This document shows, in pieces, positions 57,296-64,000 of a stretch of 64,000 nucleotides of DNA. Numbering within the stretch: the stretch's first letter is position 1; each line of letters opens with the position of its first letter. A program made the translations under genes and the position numbers. The stretch spans positions 1 through 64,000 of the forward strand of contig JBEHWI010000009.1 of NCBI GenBank assembly GCA_040217815.1, given 5' to 3'. The stretch is from UBA5314 sp040217815 (GTDB taxonomy: Bacteria > Bacillota > Syntrophomonadia > Syntrophomonadales > Syntrophomonadaceae). Under the pieces are notes generated by a model, which was given only the letters and a program-made list of their open reading frames with translations, was not told the DNA's origin and searched no databases.

Positions 57296-58987
57296 ATGGT
57301 AAGTATCACAGTAAACGGCTTTGAGATTGCGGTTCCCGAAGGGACAACCGTAATGAAAGCCTGTGCTGCAGCAGGGTTCAACCTTCCCTCGCTGTGCACC
57401 CATCCAGACCTTAAGGTCAAGGACAACTGTAAGGTGTGCACAGTCGACATCAATGGAGAGTTGAAGACCGCCTGTTCTGTTGAAGCAGCCAATGGCATGA
57501 CTGTCAAGACTTTCAGTCCGGCAGCCCTCAAAGCAAAAATCGACAGCCTGAAGAGAATTCTCCAGGTCCATCCCCAGGACTGCTTGAACTGCGCTCGCAA
57601 TCAAAACTGCGAATTGCAGACCCTTGCAGAGACATTCATTATCCGCGACGTTGTGAACAAACCGTTCCTACAGCCTAAAGACACCTCTACTCCGTCACTG
57701 GTTCGCGACCCCTCCAAATGCACCCTTTGCCTGCGCTGTGTCGAGATGTGCAATGACATCCAGACCGTAGCAGCTCTGGAAGTTGTAAACGGAGTTCCCC
57801 GTACGGTCGATGGACTTCCGCTTATCCAGACCAAGTGCGTAATGTGTGGACAATGTGCCCTGGTATGCCCGGTAGGCGCTATTGTCGAGAATGAACAGCT
57901 CGACGAATTCCTGGCTGCAGTTGCCGACCCGGACAAGATCGTGGTTACCCAGATCGCTCCGGCAGTGCGCGTAGCTATCGCTGAAGAACTGGGCATGAAG
58001 ACCGGCAGCCTGGACATGCTTAAATTTGTTGCAGGTTTAAGGACCCTGGGCTTTGATCGCGTTTTCCACACCAACTTTACAGCTGACCTGACCATCCTGG
58101 AAGAGGGCAATGAGCTGCTCAAGCGGTTAAAAACCGGTGGAACCCTGCCGATGATAACCTCCTGCAGCCCTGGCTGGATCAATTTTATCGAGACCTTCTT
58201 CCCTGATCAATTAGATCACCTGTCCACCTGCAAATCTCCCCAGCAGATGTTTGGCGCCCTCGTAAAAACCTACTGGGCAGAAAAGATGGGTGTCGACCCC
58301 TCCAAGATCTATTCCGTATCCATCATGCCTTGTACCGCTAAGAAATTTGAGGCTGCCCGCCCCGAAATGAATGCCAGCGGATACCAGGATGTAGATCTGG
58401 TTTTAACCACCAGAGAAATAGGCAAGCTCTTTAAGATCGGCGGTCCTGATTGGGACAAGCTGGAGCCCAGCCAGTTTGATTCACTGCTGGGAGCCTACAC
58501 CGGCGCCGCTGTTATCTTCGGTGCTTCCGGTGGAGTTATGGAAGCCGCCTTGAGAACCGTTTATGAAGTTGTAACCGGCAACAAGCTGGAAGATGTCAAC
58601 TTTACCATGGTGCGCGGATTCCAGGGCATGAAAGAAGCCGAAGTGGATCTGGCTGGAACCAAGGTTAAAGTGGCTGTAGCCAACTCTCTGGGCAGCGCCC
58701 GCAAAATTATGGATGAAATAAAGGCAGGCACCTCTCCTTATCACTTCATCGAAGTAATGTGCTGCCCCGGTGGATGCATCGGCGGTGGTGGACAGCCGAT
58801 TCCCTCAACCATTGCCAAGAAGGTTGAGCGCATCGATGCCATCTATGAAGAAGACGCCGGACTGCCCATCCGTAAATCCCATGAAAATCCGGAAGTTGTT
58901 AAAATTTACGAAGACTTCCTGCATGAGCCTCTGGGACATAAATCTCACGAACTGCTTCATACCCATTATCATCCCACCGGCAAATAA
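57296..58987 (+). CDS. hydA: [FeFe] hydrogenase, CpI-like domain set, L1 motif TSCSP
   Basis: Cytosolic [FeFe] hydrogenase of 563 residues, producing or oxidising H2. Domains: N-terminal [2Fe-2S] (Cys34, 45, 48, 60), His-Cys3 cluster HPQDCLNCARNQNC (92-105), two [4Fe-4S] motifs CTLCLRCVEMC (142-152) and CVMCGQCALVCP (181-192), then the H-cluster motifs: L1 TSCSPGW (288-294), L2 MPCTAKKFE (344-352), L3 MCCPGGCIGG (488-497). L1 has Ser where the usual TSCCPxW has its second Cys. The length is typical of a four-cluster monomeric or complex-bound form. No hydB/hydC is adjacent. RBS GAGGAG; strong terminator follows. Confidence 0.95.
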   Translation: MVSITVNGFEIAVPEGTTVMKACAAAGFNLPSLCTHPDLKVKDNCKVCTVDINGELKTACSVEAANGMTVKTFSPAALKAKIDSLKRILQVHPQDCLNCARNQNCELQTLAETFIIRDVVNKPFLQPKDTSTPSLVRDPSKCTLCLRCVEMCNDIQTVAALEVVNGVPRTVDGLPLIQTKCVMCGQCALVCPVGAIVENEQLDEFLAAVADPDKIVVTQIAPAVRVAIAEELGMKTGSLDMLKFVAGLRTLGFDRVFHTNFTADLTILEEGNELLKRLKTGGTLPMITSCSPGWINFIETFFPDQLDHLSTCKSPQQMFGALVKTYWAEKMGVDPSKIYSVSIMPCTAKKFEAARPEMNASGYQDVDLVLTTREIGKLFKIGGPDWDKLEPSQFDSLLGAYTGAAVIFGASGGVMEAALRTVYEVVTGNKLEDVNFTMVRGFQGMKEAEVDLAGTKVKVAVANSLGSARKIMDEIKAGTSPYHFIEVMCCPGGCIGGGGQPIPSTIAKKVERIDAIYEEDAGLPIRKSHENPEVVKIYEDFLHEPLGHKSHELLHTHYHPTGK

Positions 58988-58997
58988 TAAAAAACAA

Positions 58998-59036
58998 GAG
59001 GGGCTGTCTCCAGGGACAGCCCCTCTCTTCTTTTCC
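58998..59036 (+). terminator. Strong intrinsic terminator of hydA
   Basis: Eleven-base-pair perfect stem GAGGGGCTGTC / GACAGCCCCTC with loop TCCAGG, tail TCTTCTTTT. Confidence 0.9.
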
Positions 59037-59079
59037 CGTATTATTTTTAAGGGCTGGTTCGGCAAAAACTCAGTCCTCT

Positions 59080-59517
59080 TTAAGCCAAATCATAGGCCTG
59101 CTTCATTATTAAAGCCCGGCAGCTGGCGGTAACTGTACCGTCCGGCAGTCTGATTTCCGCCATGGTTTCATATCGTTTTTCACCGGCTCGTTTTATCCAG
59201 CCGACCACTCGCAGGGGTTGACCGGTGGGGGTGGGCTTATGGTAATGAATATTTAAACTGCCGGTTACAAACACCCGGTCATTCATCAGGAATCGGTCTT
59301 TTTCCTCCAGGGCAATGGCCCGAAAGCTTGTTTCGTCCAACAAAGCCGCCACAATCCCTCCATGAGTGACGCCCGGGTAACCGTTATAGTACGGTGCAAC
59401 TTCCACATCTGTCCAAACCAGCCCCTGCTCGAAATCGCTGAACCAGGTAAGCTTCATGCCATGTGGATTTTCCACCCCGCACAGGAAGCATCCGAGGGAG
59501 CTTTTCTGTTCCTGCAT
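59080..59517 (-). CDS. PaaI-type hotdog thioesterase
   Basis: Acyl-CoA thioesterase-like hotdog-fold protein of 145 residues. The N-terminal CFLCGVENPHGMKL precedes the central helix HGGIVAALLDETSFRAI, where the Asp/Glu and His of the active site lie; FVTGSLNIHYHKPTPTGQPL is the characteristic strand pair. The CxxC-like start is typical of a clostridial subgroup. Substrate unknown. It faces hydA convergently. Confidence 0.87.
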   Translation of the reverse strand: MQEQKSSLGCFLCGVENPHGMKLTWFSDFEQGLVWTDVEVAPYYNGYPGVTHGGIVAALLDETSFRAIALEEKDRFLMNDRVFVTGSLNIHYHKPTPTGQPLRVVGWIKRAGEKRYETMAEIRLPDGTVTASCRALIMKQAYDLA

Positions 59518-59771
59518 ATTCCGCTCTCCTTTAACCCAAGTTTTTAATTTATTATCCTCAATAAATTCCGGCTGTCAACCAGCTAATGGTTTTTTAACAA
59601 GTAACAAGTTTGGAAATAATCCTTTTGCTTGTTATAAGTAAATCGGCAGGGGCTAGAATAGTAAAAGAGAGCCGGGCAAGTAATTCTTTCCTGGCCTACC
59701 TTAAAAGTCTAAAATAATAATGAACAACGATGAACCAGCCCCAGCCCCCGGTTTAAAAAAGGAGGAAATTG

Positions 59772-60371
59772 ATGAAAAGACTATCTAAATACTTTTTGAA
59801 TGGCCTTATCTTTATTGTGCCGTCCGCCCTGACTATTTACATTGTATATCTTCTATTTGTCACCATCGACAATCTGCTGAAAATCCCGGTGCCAGGAGTG
59901 GGGGTTATCCCTGGAGTCGGCTTTGTCACCACTTTAATCCTGATAACCCTGGTCGGTCTGCTGGTTTCCAACTTTCTTACCCGAAAACTGCTGTTCTGGT
60001 TTGACGACGTTATGGAAAGGCTTCCGCTGGTAAAGCTAATATACTCGTCAGTAAAAGACCTGGTTAACGCTTTCCTGGGCGACAAAAAAACCCTGAGCCG
60101 GCCGGTCATGGTAAAACTGAGCAAAGATACCGAAGCCCATGCCCTGGGGTTCATTACCTGTGATTCTCTAAAAAATTTTGGCCTGGAAGAATACATTGCG
60201 GTTTACCTGCCCCAGTCCTATAACTTTGCCGGCAACCTGCTGGTCTTTCCCCGTGAGCAGGTTACTCCTTTAGACGCAAACAGCTCCGACTTGATGACTT
60301 TTATCATTTCGGGTGGAGTAGCGGCAGGCGAATCCGGAGGAGGGGGTTCGGATTTGGCTTTGCACGCATAA
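59772..60371 (+). CDS. DUF502 membrane protein
   Basis: Integral membrane protein of 199 residues matching DUF502. Two hydrophobic segments lie at about 9-30 and 50-75 (GVGFVTTLILITLVGLLVSN), then FDDVMERLPLVKLIYSSVKDLVNAF (part quoted), and the soluble GFITCDSLKNF... VYLPQSYNFAGNLLVFPREQV region of the family. Function unknown. ATG 59772 with AGGAGG; start of a row with pcm and the phospholipase-like gene. Confidence 0.85.
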   Translation: MKRLSKYFLNGLIFIVPSALTIYIVYLLFVTIDNLLKIPVPGVGVIPGVGFVTTLILITLVGLLVSNFLTRKLLFWFDDVMERLPLVKLIYSSVKDLVNAFLGDKKTLSRPVMVKLSKDTEAHALGFITCDSLKNFGLEEYIAVYLPQSYNFAGNLLVFPREQVTPLDANSSDLMTFIISGGVAAGESGGGGSDLALHA

Positions 60372-60386
60372 AGGGAGGTTGATGGT

Positions 60387-60992
60387 ATGAATCCAGAAAC
60401 CGAACGTAAGATCATCCACTTCTTCAATAACCTGGACCGCAGCTTTTTTATAGATAATGAAAACAGAGATCTTGCTCAACAGGACCGGGCTCTACCCATC
60501 GGCTACGGCCAGACCATCTCCCAGCCCTCGCTGGTCCTTTCTATGACCCTGCAGCTCGATTTAAACGACCAGTGCCGGGTGTTGGAAATAGGAACCGGTT
60601 CCGGTTATCAAACCGTACTCCTGGCGGAATTTTCCGGTGAGGTTTATACTGTGGAAAGGATTGCGCAGCTATCCTTGAAGGCCCAAAAGAGAATTGAACA
60701 GATGGCCTATGACAACGTCCACTTCTTAACTGGGGATGGCAGTCAGGGGTGGCCCGAGCACCAGCCCTACGACCGGATCATAGTTACGGCTGCTGCCGGC
60801 AGACTGCCCGGTCCGCTAATCGTACAGCTGGCCTGCGGCGGTAAGATGGTGATCCCGGTGGGTCCACCCGGCAACCAGGAACTTTTGCTAATTGAAAAGC
60901 TCGAGGACAATACTGTTTCCTGCTACTCCATTGGCCTGGTTTCTTTTGTTGAGTTCCGGGGCAGCTATGGCTGGAATACCTCAGATGAATAG
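60387..60992 (+). CDS. pcm: Protein-L-isoaspartate O-methyltransferase-like
   Basis: SAM-dependent methyltransferase of 201 residues repairing isoaspartate in damaged proteins. Seen: PIGYGQTISQPSLVLSM (substrate-binding), VLEIGTGSGYQTVLLAE (SAM motif I), VYTVERI and GDGSQGWPEHQPYDRIIVTAA (with the catalytic region). The product feeds S-adenosylhomocysteine to AhcY encoded at 4.5-5.8 kb. It starts 15 bases after the DUF502 gene with GGGAGG upstream. Confidence 0.9.
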   Translation: MNPETERKIIHFFNNLDRSFFIDNENRDLAQQDRALPIGYGQTISQPSLVLSMTLQLDLNDQCRVLEIGTGSGYQTVLLAEFSGEVYTVERIAQLSLKAQKRIEQMAYDNVHFLTGDGSQGWPEHQPYDRIIVTAAAGRLPGPLIVQLACGGKMVIPVGPPGNQELLLIEKLEDNTVSCYSIGLVSFVEFRGSYGWNTSDE

Positions 60993-61017
60993 TTAACCTT
61001 AGGGAGGAGGAAAGCCC

Positions 61018-61923
61018 TTGCCGAAGGAAATAACCCACTGGATAATCGCAGACCGAATACACCAACAGATGGAGGACTGCCCCTTAAAAACATGCCTTTC
61101 CGAAAACATACACATGTATTATATTGGAGCAGTTGCCCTGGATACCCCGTATTACCTAACCGGGAGTTATCATAACTTCTTTCTGGCTCTGGCCTCCCGT
61201 CTTCATGGAATAAAAGGGGAGAACACCTATGACCCGATATATATGCTGGTTAAATCCTATCCCGACGCTATTCCCCGGCCGGTATGGGCATTTCTGTGCG
61301 GGGTGATCACTCATATCATGATAGACAGCTCCTTCCACCCACTGGTTTATTACCTGACCGGAGACTATAATGATCCAGACCCGGTCAAAAGGCTAGATGC
61401 GGTGGTTAATCATCGCCGGTGGGAGTCGGGACTTGATATTCACATGAGCGACAACTTCTACATTCAAGATCCAGGCTGGTTAAAAAGAACCTTGCACAGC
61501 ACCAGAATAAATGAGGATGAGCTTTTAGACTGCCTCTGCATGCTCTATTTTATGAACACCCGGGCCTGCCGCCGGCAGGTAAAAAAGGCTTTGACCTTGC
61601 ATGCCGCCTGGATGAACAACGCCGCTAATCGCCTGCTTTATTTCCTATATAAACTGGCCAACCCGTTTAGCCAAGGCCGCCTTAAGCCGATTCTGGCCTC
61701 TTTTTATCCGACCTCCATCGACCGGGAATACTATCAACAGGAATTTATATATCATCATACCGGTTGGAAGGAGCAGCAAAGAGAAAACATTATAGAAATC
61801 GAGAAAAGAGCTATTTCCTCCAGCTTGGATTTGCTTATGGCCTGGAGAAACCTGCCCGACTCCCAAGAGCTCACCATGCTTTTAAAAGGCCTCAGGGGAC
61901 CATCACTGGAGACCGGAATATAA
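61018..61923 (+). CDS. Zinc-dependent phospholipase C-like protein
   Basis: Protein of 301 residues with the zinc-dependent phospholipase C (S1/P1 nuclease-type) fold. N-terminal EITHWIIADRI with the first His, IGAVALDTPYY with Asp, LCGVITHIMIDSSFHPLVYYLTG with the paired His/Asp ligands, and the later RWESGLDIHM. No signal peptide is seen, so it may act in the cytoplasm, unlike secreted phospholipase C. TTG 61018 follows AGGAGG. It completes the DUF502-pcm row. Confidence 0.85.
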   Translation: MPKEITHWIIADRIHQQMEDCPLKTCLSENIHMYYIGAVALDTPYYLTGSYHNFFLALASRLHGIKGENTYDPIYMLVKSYPDAIPRPVWAFLCGVITHIMIDSSFHPLVYYLTGDYNDPDPVKRLDAVVNHRRWESGLDIHMSDNFYIQDPGWLKRTLHSTRINEDELLDCLCMLYFMNTRACRRQVKKALTLHAAWMNNAANRLLYFLYKLANPFSQGRLKPILASFYPTSIDREYYQQEFIYHHTGWKEQQRENIIEIEKRAISSSLDLLMAWRNLPDSQELTMLLKGLRGPSLETGI

Positions 61924-61976
61924 GCGGGCTACACAGATTAAACTAGCACATTGTTAAGCCAAGTTTAAAATTGAGC

Positions 61977-62020
61977 AAAAAAATAAGGCCCCCGCAGGCG
62001 TGTAAGTCATTGGGAGCCTT
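61977..62020 (-). terminator. Intrinsic terminator of the DUF2225 gene
   Basis: On the minus strand the arms AAGGCTCCC and GGGGGCCTT pair over nine positions with one G:U, followed by ATTTTTTTGC. Confidence 0.75.
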
Positions 62021-62042
62021 GAGCCATCATTCACTTCTTGTA

Positions 62043-62750
62043 CTAACCGGCTTTCTTTTTTTCCTCGGAAATCAGGTATTTCAGATCCCGGGCCTTTTCC
62101 TTTAAGGCCGGTGTTGCCTGCCGGTCGTTCAACAAAATGCCCAGCCACATCAGGCATTCCTTGTCCTCATCAATGCGGTTATTGAGATCGGCCAACATAT
62201 AAACAAGAGCACTTTCATTCATGCCTGCCACCGGGAAGTTGCCTTTTTCGTAGAGAACCTTGAATGCAGCAACCGCTTTGCCCAGGCAGCGTTTTTCAAG
62301 TTCCGAATTGCCTTTGAGGCGATGCAGCCAGGCCAACTTAAGCAATAACATACTCATTTCATTTTCTTTGGCGTTGCGTATCTCTGAACAATAGAGCGCT
62401 ATTTTATACCGATCCAGAGCCATCTCCAAGGGCATTGTGGAAGGGTATTCGCGGTATTGCCAGTGGGACGAAACCTTTTGATAGATCAAATCCTGTTCCG
62501 ATTTCTTTAAGTCATTTAAGAATGTAGACTCCAGGGACGCATATCCACAATGATTGCACACCCAGACGTCATAAAAGAGAGGATTAATGTATTTGTAATA
62601 CGGAAGTGAGTCGCTGTCTCTGCGTATTAAGCGAAGCCCTGAGCGCTTAACCACCCGAACCTTAATCTTCTTCTCGCACAACGGGCAGACAACTTCCTTA
62701 TCGTATAAAAAATCGGCTTCTGTAAAAGCATTGTCTTCGCTCTGGTTCAT
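62043..62750 (-). CDS. DUF2225 zinc-ribbon protein
   Basis: Cytosolic protein of 235 residues of DUF2225. A CxxC pair in VVCPLCEKKIKVRVVKRSGLRL and a second in VWVCNHCGYASLES would bind one zinc. The second half is helical with TPR-like repeats (LLKLAWLHRLKGNSELEKRCL and LVYMLADLNNRIDEDKE, partly quoted). Function unknown. Start ATG 62750; its own terminator follows. The 234-base gap after it (62751-62984) holds no visible gene. Confidence 0.88.
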   Translation of the reverse strand: MNQSEDNAFTEADFLYDKEVVCPLCEKKIKVRVVKRSGLRLIRRDSDSLPYYKYINPLFYDVWVCNHCGYASLESTFLNDLKKSEQDLIYQKVSSHWQYREYPSTMPLEMALDRYKIALYCSEIRNAKENEMSMLLLKLAWLHRLKGNSELEKRCLGKAVAAFKVLYEKGNFPVAGMNESALVYMLADLNNRIDEDKECLMWLGILLNDRQATPALKEKARDLKYLISEEKKKAG

Positions 62751-62984
62751 ATTCTGCTCCTTTCTCCCCGCCGCTACATTATGTTATTATCTGGTACCTA
62801 ATACAATGTTTAATAGGAGTATACTACTTTTTTGTAGTCGCGTCTAGACTTTTTGGCCTAATTTTTATCATTTCCCGTTACAATTTAGGTCCTTATGTTT
62901 AGTCGTCCCGGACAGGGTCAGGTCTAAGCTGTTGATTTTGGGAATAGATTTCAGGAAAAACAATCAAAAGAGGGGATGAGAAAT

Positions 62985-63674
62985 GTGCAACAATTATACT
63001 CCCGGGAAGCATATCGGGCCTTTTTTGTCCTTCTGATTATGACCTTTTTGGTTGGGCTCGGGCTGGTGGGGCTGAAGAATTTGGAGATCTGCACCTTTTC
63101 CCGGGATATGACCACCCTGGACGGAATGATATTCAGCCTGCCCCTGATAGCTATTTACATTGTGGTTTTTTTGGCGGCCACCGCTGGATATGCACGGGCC
63201 AAGTATATGATCGATGAGTTGCCCTTCAACCAGCGTTTGAATAAGCAGCTGCAAAGCAAATCAATGGAAAAAGCCAGCATTAAAGCCAAAATCCGGGCTG
63301 GTGCACAGGTCACCGAGGAAAGCACCCTTTCCGAAGCATTGAACAATCTCATCTCTTCGCGCATTTCCATTCTGGCCGTGGTCGACCGGGAAAACCGCAT
63401 TCAAGGAGTCATTACCAGCCAGGACATTCTCCTGTGGCTGCAGGAAACGCTGAGAAACGATTCTGCTTTGAAAAATTATGCCCAGCATGACATAAGCCGG
63501 CTTTTGACCCGAACGCCTATAACCGCTGATTGCGGGGAAGACCTGCAATCGGTTGTGAACAAAATGATCAAGCATCAATTCACCAAGCTGGTTGTGGCCG
63601 ACAGCGAAGGCACCTTCTGCGGAACGATTGATTCAATGGATTTGATAGCCGAAATATTTGACGAGAACTGCTAA
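62985..63674 (+). CDS. Membrane protein with two CBS domains
   Basis: A 229-residue protein with two N-terminal transmembrane segments (about 12-30 and 48-66) and a C-terminal CBS pair: ISSRISILAVVDRENRIQGVIT...DILLWL and MIKHQFTKLVVADSEGTFCG...SMDLIAEI. CBS pairs bind adenine nucleotides and sense energy state; this one would signal to the membrane part. GTG 62985 is better placed from AGAGGGG than ATG 62976, only one base away. No partner transporter is seen nearby. Confidence 0.85.
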   Translation: MQQLYSREAYRAFFVLLIMTFLVGLGLVGLKNLEICTFSRDMTTLDGMIFSLPLIAIYIVVFLAATAGYARAKYMIDELPFNQRLNKQLQSKSMEKASIKAKIRAGAQVTEESTLSEALNNLISSRISILAVVDRENRIQGVITSQDILLWLQETLRNDSALKNYAQHDISRLLTRTPITADCGEDLQSVVNKMIKHQFTKLVVADSEGTFCGTIDSMDLIAEIFDENC

Positions 63675-63769
63675 ACCATAAATTTAAATAGCTGGCAGCA
63701 CATAGAATTGAGATTAAGCATGTACTAAAATAATTAAAAACGATGTTTTTCATCTGAAAGAGGGCAATT

Positions 63770-64000
63770 GTGTCTGAAAAGATCCTTCCCATTGTAGTAG
63801 CGTGTATAATCAGCGATGAACATATTCTTCTGCTGCGCCGTTTCAAAGAACCGTTTAAAGATCAGTGGAGCCTGCCCGGTGGTAAAATCGAGTTCGGGGA
63901 ATTTATAGACCGGGCCGCCTTACGGGAAATTACGGAAGAGACCGGGCTTTTCCCGGAACGGGTCAACTATTTGGGAATGGTTTGCGAACTGGTGCTGCCC
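63770..64000 (+). CDS. Nudix hydrolase, 3' end cut by window edge
   Basis: Start of a Nudix-type hydrolase, 77 codons visible. GTG 63770 follows AGAGGG. The Nudix box is complete: GKIEFGEFIDRAALREITEE followed by TGL, matching GX5EX7REUXEEXGU, within a MutT-like beginning (VVACIISDEHILLLRRF, WSLPGGK). It hydrolyses a nucleoside diphosphate linked to another group; the substrate is unknown. The frame is open to base 64000. Confidence 0.93.
   Translation, partial: MSEKILPIVVACIISDEHILLLRRFKEPFKDQWSLPGGKIEFGEFIDRAALREITEETGLFPERVNYLGMVCELVLP

Noticed and set aside
61934..61965. A fifth MITE-like copy (CTAGCACATTGTTAAGCC)
   Set aside because: Only a weak match to the left end exists, and no right end or second TA flank was found nearby.
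1..64000. CRISPR array or restriction/defence island
   Set aside because: No regular direct repeats with spacers and no Cas, restriction or known defence genes were seen anywhere in the window.

Overview
The window looks like a chromosomal segment of an anaerobic, endospore-forming Firmicute of the Clostridia. Sporulation genes (spoIIP, a spoVK-type AAA ATPase, a spoIIM-type gene) and addAB instead of recBCD point to the Firmicutes. A cytosolic [FeFe] hydrogenase, a butyryl-CoA:acetate-type CoA-transferase and a GlcD/GlcF-like flavin/Fe-S oxidoreductase pair fit a fermenter or a syntrophic fatty-acid oxidiser such as the Syntrophomonadaceae. That assignment is an inference from gene content; no rRNA gene is present.

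Layout. 1-1.9 kb: edge of an integrated element (a large serine recombinase cut by the window edge) next to tRNA-Arg(CCG). 2-6.6 kb: minus-strand genes for a DHA2 drug exporter, SpoIIP, S-adenosylhomocysteinase and a YcgR-like PilZ protein. 6.9-16.8 kb: mixed housekeeping genes (thymidine kinase, MBL hydrolase, DUF3343, DinG-type helicase, YjbQ, ZIP transporter, YdcZ-type transporter, a three-PAS histidine kinase) interrupted by two kinds of small repeat. 16.9-23.9 kb: addB-addA. 24.2-31.7 kb: hsp20 with a CtsR-type operator, spoVK, an HD-GYP phosphodiesterase, cupin, a YnbB-like PLP enzyme, DUF456, glnA and lexA, a variant of the Bacillus spoVK-ynbB-glnA neighbourhood. 31.8-35.3 kb: ttcA-like, glcF-like and glcD-like genes. 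35.8-41.3 kb: CoA-transferase, murB, a B12/radical-SAM protein, psd and pssA. 41.4-44.7 kb: the copper operon csoR-copA-copZ. 44.9-46.9 kb: a DUF362 ferredoxin-like protein and a membrane-anchored trypsin-like protease. 46.97-51.85 kb: six closely packed genes centred on a duplicated glutathionylspermidine-synthetase-like ATP-grasp protein. 52-55.5 kb: UbiB-like kinase, SpoIIM-like protein, aminotransferase. 55.7-64 kb: stalk-domain protein, hydA, thioesterase, DUF502, pcm, a phospholipase C-like protein, DUF2225, a CBS protein and the start of a Nudix gene.

The best candidate for an undescribed system is the 46.97-51.85 kb cluster. It combines a DUF350 membrane protein, small unknown proteins, a membrane-anchored Tyr/Gly/Ser-rich protein, a tandem ATP-grasp ligase and an anchored extracytoplasmic protein. 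It recalls the enterobacterial ygiBC/yjfKLMC amidoligase loci but has its own set of genes, and I propose it makes a peptide or amine modification at the envelope.

The second notable layer is the repeats. Family 1 is a TA-flanked, MITE-like element (about 211-215 bp full length at 8.1 and 13.9 kb; about 50-bp deletion forms at 13.06 and 27.18 kb) whose ends supply the TAG stop codons of three genes. Family 2 is a long hairpin element (11.5, 30.9 and 55.5 kb, with a possible relative at 51.9 kb) lying directly beside intrinsic terminators, with a conserved core and stem sequences that differ between copies yet stay complementary. One copy encodes the last 28 residues of the DinG-like helicase.
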